From contig NZ_MWWW01000006.1 in NCBI RefSeq assembly GCF_002259745.1, positions 21,715 through 85,714 on the forward strand: a DNA stretch of 64,000 bases, written 5' to 3'. Under the pieces are notes generated by a model. The model searched no databases, was not told the DNA's origin, and saw only the letters and a list, made by a program, of their open reading frames with translations. Position 1 is the first letter of the stretch; every line of letters starts with the position of its first letter. Below are positions 56,830-64,000 of this stretch, piece after piece. The translations under genes and the position numbers were made by a program. The stretch is from Bifidobacterium myosotis (GTDB lineage Bacteria > Actinomycetota > Actinomycetes > Actinomycetales > Bifidobacteriaceae).

Positions 56830-58542
56830 CTATGCCAACGCCCTGAGCAGGTCGATGGCGTGTCCGGCCTGTGCGAGCGGCCCGGCGCACCGCGTCTTGG
56901 TGAAGGCGAGCGGATCGGAGATGTCCAGCGAGAACAGATGCCGGTCGGGAGCGGCCATATGACCGGCGTTGCCGTAGAATTCCGTGGCATCGTCGTGCCG
57001 CGCGTCTTCCGGATCACGGGCGGTGAGGCGCGACCAGCTCACCGCGGCGACCTCCGGACCGAACCGGCGCACCAGCATGGCCCGGAGCCATGCACGAGTG
57101 TCCTCCGGCGGTTCGGCAGCGGCCTCGGCAATCTCGGCTTCGGTGTTGACCCGCTCGGTACGGGAGGCGATTTTGGCGAACACGCTGTCCGCAGGGTCCA
57201 GCGCCGCCCATTTCAGATCGATGACGGCAAGTCGCGGGTCCGCCCAACCGGGTGCGCCGTGCGCGGCTCCGGAACGCGATACCGCCGCCTCCCCGGCCTC
57301 GGACGGCTTGTGGGACGCATCGGGAACGCCGGCCGTACCGGTGATCTTCCGGCGCAGTCTCTCCAGCAGCTGCCATTTGAGCAGCCATTCGACGCGACCA
57401 GCCTCGTTCGTCATCGTCAGCCGCTCCTCATCGTCGGCATGACGGATCGCGGCGACATCGGCGAGCGCCTGCCCCCACATCGCCATCACGGATGTGGTGG
57501 ATTTGTCGGGCCAGGAGGGCTCCCCTGCGGTATCCGTACCGTCCACCAGCGCGGCGACCTGATAGACGGCCTGCCGCAGTTTGAGCTGGATGAGCCATGC
57601 GGTGGTCGTGCCTCCGTTCGCCAACCGCAGTGGGGCGTCGAGGTTCAGATCATGGGAGACGATATGCATGGCATCGACGGGGTCGGCCAGTTCCAGCCTG
57701 TCCATGAACCCATCCATGTCGAATCCGGCCTCCGCCGCATGCTCGAGCAGCCACAGCAGCATACTCGTGGTGCCGAGCTTCAGGACCTGCGGCACATCCA
57801 TGCGATTGGCGTCGCCGACGATCACATGCAGCCGACGGCGGTCATCCGTGGCGTGGGATTCGTCCCTGGTATTGATGATCGGCCGCTCGAACGTGGTCTG
57901 CAATCCCACTTTGGCGTGGATATAGTCGGCGCGCTGGCTTAGCTGGAAGCCGGGCACCTCGCTCGATTCGCCGAGGCCGACGCGGCCGGAGCCGGCGTAG
58001 ATCTGCCGGGTCACGAAGTGGAGGGTCATCAACCGCGTCACCCCGTCGAACAGCACGGCGCGGTCCATCATGTAGTTCTCGTGTGTGCCCCAGCACGATC
58101 CCTTGCCGTCCACGTTGTTGCGATGGAGCACGATCGGCGTGCCGGTGCGTGCGGCGGCACGCTCGGCGGCGGACTGCATGACGCGGTCGCCGGCATGGTC
58201 GTATCGCACGGCCTCGAACGGATCGGTGGTTTCGGGCGCGGAGTATTCGGGATGGGCATGATCCACGTAGACACGGCCGCCGTTGGGCGCGATCACGTTG
58301 GTGATGTTGAGCTGCGGGGCGTCAGTAAGCATGTCGGGTCGGGCGGCGGCGCGCTCGAGCCGCGTGCCGCGCGCGTCGTTGACCGGGTCCTCCTGACGGT
58401 AGTCCCATCGGATGGACCGGCTGTTGGCGTCGGCCGCGCCGTTGACCACGTCGAAGGACAGCTGCACGGGATTGTACCGGCCGGCCCCGTTGAGCGAGAC
58501 CGCATATTCGGTTTCGGTGCCCATCACTCGTCTGACGGTCAT
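56830..58542 (-). CDS. dop: Depupylase / deamidase Dop
   Basis: 570 residues, paralogue of PafA: RRVMGTETEYAVSLNG, then the Dop-specific loop region (PDMLTDAPQLNITNVIAPNG), GGRVYVDHAHPEYSAPET, LHRNNVDGKGSCWGTHENYMM and a C-terminal GNAGHMAAPDRHLF. Removes Pup from substrates; since Pup here ends in Glu, depupylation is likely the only job. Start at 58542 chosen because AAGGAG lies 7 nt upstream; the ATG at 58548 is too close to it. Confidence 0.93.
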   Translation of the reverse strand: MTVRRVMGTETEYAVSLNGAGRYNPVQLSFDVVNGAADANSRSIRWDYRQEDPVNDARGTRLERAAARPDMLTDAPQLNITNVIAPNGGRVYVDHAHPEYSAPETTDPFEAVRYDHAGDRVMQSAAERAAARTGTPIVLHRNNVDGKGSCWGTHENYMMDRAVLFDGVTRLMTLHFVTRQIYAGSGRVGLGESSEVPGFQLSQRADYIHAKVGLQTTFERPIINTRDESHATDDRRRLHVIVGDANRMDVPQVLKLGTTSMLLWLLEHAAEAGFDMDGFMDRLELADPVDAMHIVSHDLNLDAPLRLANGGTTTAWLIQLKLRQAVYQVAALVDGTDTAGEPSWPDKSTTSVMAMWGQALADVAAIRHADDEERLTMTNEAGRVEWLLKWQLLERLRRKITGTAGVPDASHKPSEAGEAAVSRSGAAHGAPGWADPRLAVIDLKWAALDPADSVFAKIASRTERVNTEAEIAEAAAEPPEDTRAWLRAMLVRRFGPEVAAVSWSRLTARDPEDARHDDATEFYGNAGHMAAPDRHLFSLDISDPLAFTKTRCAGPLAQAGHAIDLLRALA

Positions 58543-58590
58543 GCACATGCTCCTTGTCTTGGGTTCCGTTCCCTGCTCCGATCCATCAGC

Positions 58591-60156
58591 TCACTGGCGC
58601 GCCCGGATACGCCGAATCGGGTCCATGCCGTTGATGAGGGCCCACTGCACGGGATCGACGTCTACCATCGAATCGCCGGTCTCCCGGTATTCATCCTCCA
58701 CCGCCGCAGCGAGCAACGGCACGGTGATGGCCACGTCCTGCCCGGTTTCGATGGACTGTTTGACGGCCCGGGTCTTGGCCCGGTCCACCACGTTTTTGAG
58801 CATGGCGCCGGAGACCACATCCCGAAGATACAGTGCGGACCATTGGCCTGCCTCGTTCTGCACGTCGCACAGGTGACGGCGTTCGGAGACCTCATAGATG
58901 TCCCGCACCAACGCCTCGGACAGGTCATGCGAGTCCGCGCCCTCCTCGAGCGGCAGTTCGTCGGTGAGGTAATGACTCACGATGGACACGGCCTGGGCGA
59001 GCCGGGGCCGTCCGATGCGGATTTTGACGTCGAGCCGGCCCGGCCGCAGCACGGCGGGGTCGATCATGTCCACGCGGTTCGAGGCGCCAATCACCATGAC
59101 GTTGTCGAGCGATTCCACACCGTCGAGTTCGGACAGGAACTGCGGCACGATGGTGGTCTCGACATCCGAGGAGACTCCGGAGCCTCGGGTCCTGAGCAGC
59201 GAGTCCATTTCATCGATGAACACCACCACGGGCCTGCCCTCGGCGGCGCGTTCGCGGGCCCTCCTGAAGATGAGGCGGATGAGCCGTTCGGATTCGCCCA
59301 CGTATTTGTTGAGCAGCTCCGGCCCCTTGACCGAAAGGAACACGCCGTTGACCATCCGTTCGGTTCCGTTCACGGTGCCGTCGCCGTTGATGTCGTATCC
59401 GCCGTCGCACAGCGCGTTCGCCACCGCCTTGGCGATCATCGTCTTGCCGTTGCCGGGTGGGCCGTAGAGCAGCACGCCCTTCGGCGGCTTGAGATCGTAG
59501 CGTTCGAACAGCGCGCGATGCTGGAACGGCAGCTGCACGGCGTCACGGATGCGGCTGATCTCCTCGTCCAATCCGCCGATGTCGGCGAAGGAGACGTCCG
59601 GCGTCTCCTCGAGCACCATATCGCGGTCGCCTTCCTCGGGCAGCACCTCAAGCGCCATGCGCACGGACGGGTCCACGACCACCCGGTCACCCTGGTTGAC
59701 CGCAGCGGAGGCGAGCGCGCCGGAGCGCCGAAGCACCACGGGATTGCCCGACGCGTCGGTCACGATGATCCTGCCGTCGTCCAGCGTCTGTTTGACCGTG
59801 CGAATCTGACCCACGGTGTCCGTGTCGCGCTGTTCGACCAGCACCAGCTTCTCGTTGAGCATCACGGTGGCGCCGGAGGTCAGGCGGGCGGCGTTGACGT
59901 TCGACGCGACGGGCACCACGATGCGGCGGCTACCGGAGACGACTTCGGCGCTGGCGTGCTGGATGCCGTCCTCATCGGTATGGGTGGAGTCCACCTTGAC
60001 CATCGTGGCGAAGGTGAGCGGCGGCTGCGCGAGCTGGGCGAGCTGCGACTTGGCTTTGACGAGCTCCTTGCCGGCGCGGCTCAGCGCCTCGGCAAGGGCG
60101 TGGTTCTTGGCCATGAGCCGGTCGTTCAGGGCGGCGAGTTCTTCGGTTGAGGTCAT
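58591..60156 (-). CDS. arc: Proteasome-associated AAA+ ATPase ARC (Mpa-like)
   Basis: 521 residues. N-terminal coiled coil (1-42), tandem OB domains (45-185), and AAA+ core with Walker A GPPGNGKT (232-239), Walker B VVFIDEMD (311-318) and ISH/arginine-finger region RPGRLDVKIRIGRPR. Forms a hexameric ring that unfolds pupylated proteins. Two oddities: an insertion after Walker A holds a perfect EF-hand-type loop, Asp255 to Glu266 (DINGDGTVNGTE); and the C-terminus reads PIRRIRARQ, lacking the penultimate-Tyr motif that docks Mpa to the 20S core. Start at 60156. Confidence 0.94.
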   Translation of the reverse strand: MTSTEELAALNDRLMAKNHALAEALSRAGKELVKAKSQLAQLAQPPLTFATMVKVDSTHTDEDGIQHASAEVVSGSRRIVVPVASNVNAARLTSGATVMLNEKLVLVEQRDTDTVGQIRTVKQTLDDGRIIVTDASGNPVVLRRSGALASAAVNQGDRVVVDPSVRMALEVLPEEGDRDMVLEETPDVSFADIGGLDEEISRIRDAVQLPFQHRALFERYDLKPPKGVLLYGPPGNGKTMIAKAVANALCDGGYDINGDGTVNGTERMVNGVFLSVKGPELLNKYVGESERLIRLIFRRARERAAEGRPVVVFIDEMDSLLRTRGSGVSSDVETTIVPQFLSELDGVESLDNVMVIGASNRVDMIDPAVLRPGRLDVKIRIGRPRLAQAVSIVSHYLTDELPLEEGADSHDLSEALVRDIYEVSERRHLCDVQNEAGQWSALYLRDVVSGAMLKNVVDRAKTRAVKQSIETGQDVAITVPLLAAAVEDEYRETGDSMVDVDPVQWALINGMDPIRRIRARQ

Positions 60157-60188
60157 ACGGTTCCTTCGCCCATGCGGGCGCGCGGTCA

Positions 60189-60959
60189 TTATTGCTGGGA
60201 TTTCCTGTTACGCATCAGCGTACGCACTTTGCGGACCGCGAACCACACGATGACCACAATCACGGCGACGATGACCAGATCCTCGAATACGCCGAGCGCG
60301 CCCTGGATGGAACACCACTGGTCGCCGAGCAGGTATCCGGCGGAGACGAGGATGGTGTTCCACACGGCCGAGCCGAGGAACGTCCATCCGGTGAACTGCA
60401 GGAAGTTCATGCGGTTGAATCCGGCGGGGATGGAGATGAGCGAGCGGACCACTGGAATCACGCGGCCGATGAGCACCGACCATGTGCCGTACCTGGTGAA
60501 CCAGTCGTTGGCCTTGCCCACATCCTCACGGCTGACGCCGGGGATTTTGTCGGCGGCGCGGTTGATGCGGTGCAGCCCGACCCATCGCGAGATGCCGTAG
60601 AGGGACCATGCGCCCAGCACCGAACCGACGGTGGCCCAGATGATCGCGCCGGGCAGGCTCAGCGTGCCGCGGGCCGCGGTGAAACCGGCGAGCGGGAGGA
60701 TCACTTCGGACGGGATGGGAGGGAAGATCGACTCGAGGGCGATGGCCAATGCCACGCCGACGCCACCGATGGTGTCCATGAGACTCACCAGCCATGCGGT
60801 GATGGTGCCGATGAGACCGGGCTCGGCGGCCGAGCATACGGGGACGGGGTCGACGGATGCCGTGGTGAGGGTCCGGACGGTTTGGACGGCATGCGCGGCG
60901 GCCGCCGGGGCGTTGGCTGTGGCAAGGGTCAAGGCCTGGGAAAAACTCATAGGGGGCAT
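60189..60959 (-). CDS. DedA-family membrane protein
   Basis: 256 residues, DedA/SNARE-associated family: ESIFPPIPSEVILPLAGF, a re-entrant segment, GRVIPVVRSLISIPAGFNRMN and TFLGSAVWN. Family members act in membrane homeostasis, and some flip undecaprenyl phosphate. Start at 60959 or 60950; neither has a clear ribosome site. Only 32 bp from arc, but divergent from serB by 29 bp, so dedA-arc-dop may share a promoter in this gap. Confidence 0.9.
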   Translation of the reverse strand: MPPMSFSQALTLATANAPAAAAHAVQTVRTLTTASVDPVPVCSAAEPGLIGTITAWLVSLMDTIGGVGVALAIALESIFPPIPSEVILPLAGFTAARGTLSLPGAIIWATVGSVLGAWSLYGISRWVGLHRINRAADKIPGVSREDVGKANDWFTRYGTWSVLIGRVIPVVRSLISIPAGFNRMNFLQFTGWTFLGSAVWNTILVSAGYLLGDQWCSIQGALGVFEDLVIVAVIVVIVWFAVRKVRTLMRNRKSQQ

Positions 60960-60988
60960 TGTCCCAAGGTTTTTCGAGAATCGGATGC

Positions 60989-61759
60989 ATGACGCAAGAA
61001 GATGTGCATTTTGTTGACAAGTCCGAGGGGACCGTCGGCGGCGGCCACCGTCTCGCCGATGCCGTCGCCGCCGAGACGGTGGCCGGAGCGGAGGCGACGT
61101 CGGGCACCGTCTCGCTGCCCACGTTGGCGCAGCCGGGTCTGCTGGTCATGGACGTGGACTCCACGCTGATCGACGAGGAGGTCATCGACGAGCTGGGCGA
61201 GGCCGCCGGCTGCGGTGAGGAGATCGCGGTGGTGACCGAGCGCGCGATGCGCGGCGAGCTTGAGTTCTGCGATGCCCTGCGCGCCCGCGTGGCCCTGCTC
61301 AAGGGGCTTCCCGTCTCCGTGTTCGACACCGTGCATGACAAACTGCATTTCACCCAGGGCGCGTTGGAGCTCATCGACACGTTGCACGAGCACGGCTGGA
61401 AGGTGGGCGTGGTGTCCGGCGGCTTCCATGAGGTGGTGGACCGCCTCGCCGCCGAGGGGCACATCGATTATTGGATCGCCAACCGACTGGAGGTCGAGGA
61501 TGGCAGGCTCACCGGCAAGGTGGTCGGTGAGATCGTGTGCAAGACCGTGAAGCTGCACGCGCTGCAGGCATGGGCGCAGCGTCTGGGTGTGCCGATCAGC
61601 CAGACCGTGGCGGTGGGCGACGGCGCCAACGACATCCCGATGATTCAGGCTGCGGGTCTGGGGCTGGCGTTTTGCGCCAAGCCGAAGACGCAGCTGGCCG
61701 CGGACGATGCCATCAATGAGCGTGACCTGCGCCGGGTGCTCGATTTTCTGCGCAAGTAG
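60989..61759 (+). CDS. serB: Phosphoserine phosphatase
   Basis: 256 residues, HAD family: motif I DVDSTL (nucleophile Asp55, Asp57), a cap with RAMRGELEFCDALRARVALLKG, motif II VVSGGFHEV, motif III Lys and motif IV VGDGANDIPMI. Makes L-serine from phosphoserine. No N-terminal ACT domain, only a 40-residue variable leader. ATG at 60989 is preceded, 7 nt away, by GAGAAT, a weak leaderless-type -10. Confidence 0.94.
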   Translation: MTQEDVHFVDKSEGTVGGGHRLADAVAAETVAGAEATSGTVSLPTLAQPGLLVMDVDSTLIDEEVIDELGEAAGCGEEIAVVTERAMRGELEFCDALRARVALLKGLPVSVFDTVHDKLHFTQGALELIDTLHEHGWKVGVVSGGFHEVVDRLAAEGHIDYWIANRLEVEDGRLTGKVVGEIVCKTVKLHALQAWAQRLGVPISQTVAVGDGANDIPMIQAAGLGLAFCAKPKTQLAADDAINERDLRRVLDFLRK

Positions 61760-61874
61760 CGTTGCGGTGATGCGGGTGGCCGCATACGGGCGGGCCTTCT
61801 GCCGGAAGGATGACTTGCCAGGATGCGGCCCTGCCGGAATGGGGTCTGCCGAAAGGAGGCCCTGCCGGGATGAT

Positions 61875-61918
61875 GCGGGAGCGGCTGTTGGTGAAGTCGA
61901 TTGCGGAGCCGCTCCCGC
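61875..61918 (+). terminator. Possible serB terminator
   Basis: Perfect 12-bp stem GCGGGAGCGGCT with its complement, 20-nt loop. No T tract. Confidence 0.5.
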
Positions 61919-62019
61919 CGCTATCGGCTTCACGCCGGCCACCGCTATCGGCCTTTCGAGGGCAATGCGTCCCTTGTGAGGCTGTGAAGCATGAATAAAC
62001 CGCATGTTTTCGACGGATT

Positions 62020-62035
62020 CGGTAAAATTTTACCG
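62020..62035. promoter_or_regulatory. Perfect palindrome upstream of priA
   Basis: CGGTAAAATTTTACCG, 16 bp, lies where the -35 region of priA is expected, 17 bp before the -10 box. Candidate operator for an unknown regulator. Confidence 0.5.
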
Positions 62036-62052
62036 TCTTTCTTTTACGCATT

Positions 62053-62058
62053 TATAGT
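62053..62058 (+). promoter_or_regulatory. -10 box of leaderless priA
   Basis: TATAGT is followed by 6 nt and the ATG at 62065; no Shine-Dalgarno sequence. Confidence 0.5.
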
Positions 62059-62064
62059 GGACCC

Positions 62065-64000
62065 ATGACTGCACAGGACGCCGAACAGCTGACGCTCGCG
62101 GGGCTTGCCCCACGCAAGCGTCGCAAACGCGCGTCCGCGGAGCGCACTCCGGCCGAGCATGACCCCATAGCCCATGTGGTGCTGGATGTGCAGGCGCTGC
62201 ATCTGGGGCAGACCTTCGACTATCTCATCGAGGAGAAGGACAGCGAGGCCGCACAGCCCGGCGTGCTGGTACGGGTACGGTTCGGGGGGCAGCGCATCAG
62301 CGGGGTGATCTGGTCGCGCGGCGCCTCCAGTGACGTACCCCGTTCCTCGCTGCGATACCTCGAACGTGTGCTCAGCCCCGACGTGCTCGTCCCCGCCTCG
62401 ATGCGGGAGGACATCGGTCTGATCGCCCAAGCCTATGGCGGCACCCGCGCCAATATTCTCCGGTTCGCGGTCCCGCCGCGTGTGGCCAAGGTCGAGGATG
62501 AGCAGCGACTTGCGGCGTCGTTCCACCGGGCACCGGGCACCGGGCTGGCCGACGGCGCTGCGCAGGGGTATCGGCGCATCGCCGCCAATTACGCGCAGGC
62601 CTCCGTACTGCAGGACGGGCTTACCGGCAACCGGTTCCAATCCTTCGTCTTCGATCTGATGCCCGGCGCGCGGCAGTGGCAGCGGGACATGGCCTGGATG
62701 GTGGCCACGGCCCTGACCGCAGGCAAAAGCGCCGTGGTGGAGCTGCCCACCATGCGCGAGGTGGAGGATCTGCTGCCCATGCTGCGCAATTACGGGCTCA
62801 CGCGATTCGCCCCCTCCCCCACCGGAGGATGGACCGGGGATGTGGCCGTGCTCAATGCAGAGGCCATGCCAGCAGCCGACCGTTACCGCGCCTATCTGGC
62901 GGTGGCGCTGGGTCAGGTGAAGGTGGTCGTCGGCACGCGCGCCGTCATGTACGCCCCGGTTCAGGGACCGGCCCTGTTCGCGATATTGGAGGATGCCGCC
63001 TATCAGAACATGGACGGCATGATGCCCTATCCTCAGGCCCGTGGCGTGATGAGGCTGCGAGCCAAGGCACATGACGGCGTGTTCGTGGCCATGGCCAACG
63101 CGCGGACGCCGCAAAGCCAGTGGGAGAACACGGGACCGGACACTGTGGAGACGCCGGTGAGCGGGTATTCCACGGCGATCCATCCACTGGCATCGCCGCT
63201 CAAGGACGCCACGCCGTGGGTGCGATGGCTCAATCGGGATGAGCTGGCCCGGCTGGCCGACCCAAGCATCGGCGCCCGAGTGCCGCACACTGCAGTGCGC
63301 GTGTTGAGCAAGGCCTTGGAGAGTGGGCCGGTACTGCTGTCCATCCCCCAGGATGGCATCAGCGAGACGCTCAGCTGCGCGAAATGCCATCGGCAGGCCC
63401 GATGCGCGAAATGCGCGGGGCCATTGCAACGGTCGTCGGACGGACGGGATGCCACGCCACGATGCCGCTGGTGCGGTGCAGCCGCCATCAATTGGACATG
63501 CCCGGGATGTCATCACGAGCGCATGCGTGTCGTGCGTGTGGGTGCCGCCGGCACCGCGGCCGAATTGGCCGGCCTGTTCCGCGGGGTGCCGGTGGTGCTC
63601 TCCAGCAAGGCGCAGGGGCTGGTGCCGGATGTGGCGTGCCGACCAATGATCGTCATCGCGACGCCAGGATTCGAACCTCGCGTACGGCCCGTCAGCACAG
63701 AACAGGGCGCAGCCGGCCACGAATACCGTGCGGTGGCCATACTGGACGCTTGGACCAGCCTGTACGCGTTGGGGGTGGATGCCAGACTCGACACACTGAC
63801 GGCATGGATGCGGGCCGTCTCACTGTGCGCGCCCCGATCGCGCGGAGGCCAGGCCCTGATTCTGGGCGAGACCGATCCCGCCATCGCCCAATCGCTGATG
63901 CTCTGGGATTCGCGGATACTTGCCGCCAAGGATATGGAGGAGCGAGTCGAGACCGGCATGCCACCGGCGGTGGCCGCGGGCTGCGTATGGGGGCGTCGTG
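62065..64000 (+). CDS. priA: Primosomal protein N' (PriA), actinobacterial type, partial
   Basis: 645 codons visible; the gene runs off the window. N-terminal DNA-3'-end-binding domain is recognisable: PIAHVVLDVQALHLGQTFDYL and VRVRFGGQRISGVIW. The helicase-like part has no Walker A (the equivalent stretch reads ALTAGKSAVVELPT), as is usual for actinobacterial PriA homologues thought to lack helicase activity. The cysteine-rich zinc module is present (LSCAKCHRQARCAKCAG, CRWCGAA, CPGC). Replication restart role inferred from family. Confidence 0.92.
   Translation, partial: MTAQDAEQLTLAGLAPRKRRKRASAERTPAEHDPIAHVVLDVQALHLGQTFDYLIEEKDSEAAQPGVLVRVRFGGQRISGVIWSRGASSDVPRSSLRYLERVLSPDVLVPASMREDIGLIAQAYGGTRANILRFAVPPRVAKVEDEQRLAASFHRAPGTGLADGAAQGYRRIAANYAQASVLQDGLTGNRFQSFVFDLMPGARQWQRDMAWMVATALTAGKSAVVELPTMREVEDLLPMLRNYGLTRFAPSPTGGWTGDVAVLNAEAMPAADRYRAYLAVALGQVKVVVGTRAVMYAPVQGPALFAILEDAAYQNMDGMMPYPQARGVMRLRAKAHDGVFVAMANARTPQSQWENTGPDTVETPVSGYSTAIHPLASPLKDATPWVRWLNRDELARLADPSIGARVPHTAVRVLSKALESGPVLLSIPQDGISETLSCAKCHRQARCAKCAGPLQRSSDGRDATPRCRWCGAAAINWTCPGCHHERMRVVRVGAAGTAAELAGLFRGVPVVLSSKAQGLVPDVACRPMIVIATPGFEPRVRPVSTEQGAAGHEYRAVAILDAWTSLYALGVDARLDTLTAWMRAVSLCAPRSRGGQALILGETDPAIAQSLMLWDSRILAAKDMEERVETGMPPAVAAGCVWGRR

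Larger units (their letters stand above)
61760..62064. other. Intergenic region between serB and priA
   Basis: Holds short direct repeats of CTGCCGGAA/CTGCCGAAAG (about 61798-61870), a 12-bp stem (61875-61886 with 61907-61918) that may end serB transcription, a perfect 16-bp palindrome (62020-62035), and the priA -10 box. Confidence 0.6.

Noticed and set aside
58018..60150. Plus-strand frame of about 700 codons opposite arc
   Set aside because: Antisense of the ARC and Dop genes; His/Val/Gly-rich with no domain.

Overview
The window reads as chromosomal DNA of a Bifidobacterium. It is a high-GC actinobacterium with ClpC, Pup/PafA/Dop/ARC, a csp-DUF3027 pair and WXG100 proteins. It also has several glycoside hydrolases, an ESX-like effector pair, and many starts lying 6-8 nt after a TANNNT -10 box (leaderless mRNAs). 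The species cannot be fixed from sequence alone. I see no tRNA, rRNA or CRISPR array.

Layout. 1-6.4 kb: a DUF559 nuclease-like gene, a mirrored 19-bp repeat array, the hisS-aspS operon and a DUF349 gene. 6.4-11.2 kb: a second mirrored array (21-bp period), an exported 5'-nucleotidase, a divergent acetolactate synthase and two strong hairpins. 11.2-25.4 kb: stress and envelope genes. These are clpC, a universal stress protein, csp-DUF3027 (its acidic tail apparently frameshifted), a TPM-response regulator-histidine kinase operon, a WXG100 protein, groL behind two tandem CIRCE operators, a second csp and a LytR_C protein. 25.5-39.1 kb: ung, a structured duplicated repeat, the moxR-DUF58-VWA operon, a WXG-like/alpha-beta hydrolase pair, purB, a large kinase-like/LPG-synthase membrane protein and the HU gene.

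39-54 kb is a carbohydrate and accessory region. A GH43 gene is split by a complete IS21-family element (40219-42824) with a 5-bp target duplication AGTAG; removing the element restores a 570-codon reading frame exactly. Next come a GtrA-like protein, a REP-like hairpin cluster, and a GH2 / 4-TM protein / GH3 operon. An AgrC/AgrA-like (HPK10 + LytTR) pair lies upstream. A textbook LytTR direct repeat (21-bp period) sits just upstream of a candidate GH3 promoter, so the pair probably controls the hydrolases.

54-64 kb: a Pup-ligation locus in the order dedA, arc, dop, inositol-phosphatase-like gene, pup, pafA, with no 20S proteasome genes. Pup already ends in Glu. ARC lacks the usual C-terminal docking tail and carries a perfect EF-hand-type loop just after Walker A. 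The phosphatase-like protein has lost key metal ligands. serB and a partial priA close the window.

Most notable for follow-up: the proteasome-less Pup system with its calcium-loop ARC and pseudo-phosphatase; the LytTR-controlled hydrolase cluster; two mirror-symmetric repeat arrays of similar architecture; a 120-bp paired-hairpin element present twice; and the WXG-like/hydrolase pair.
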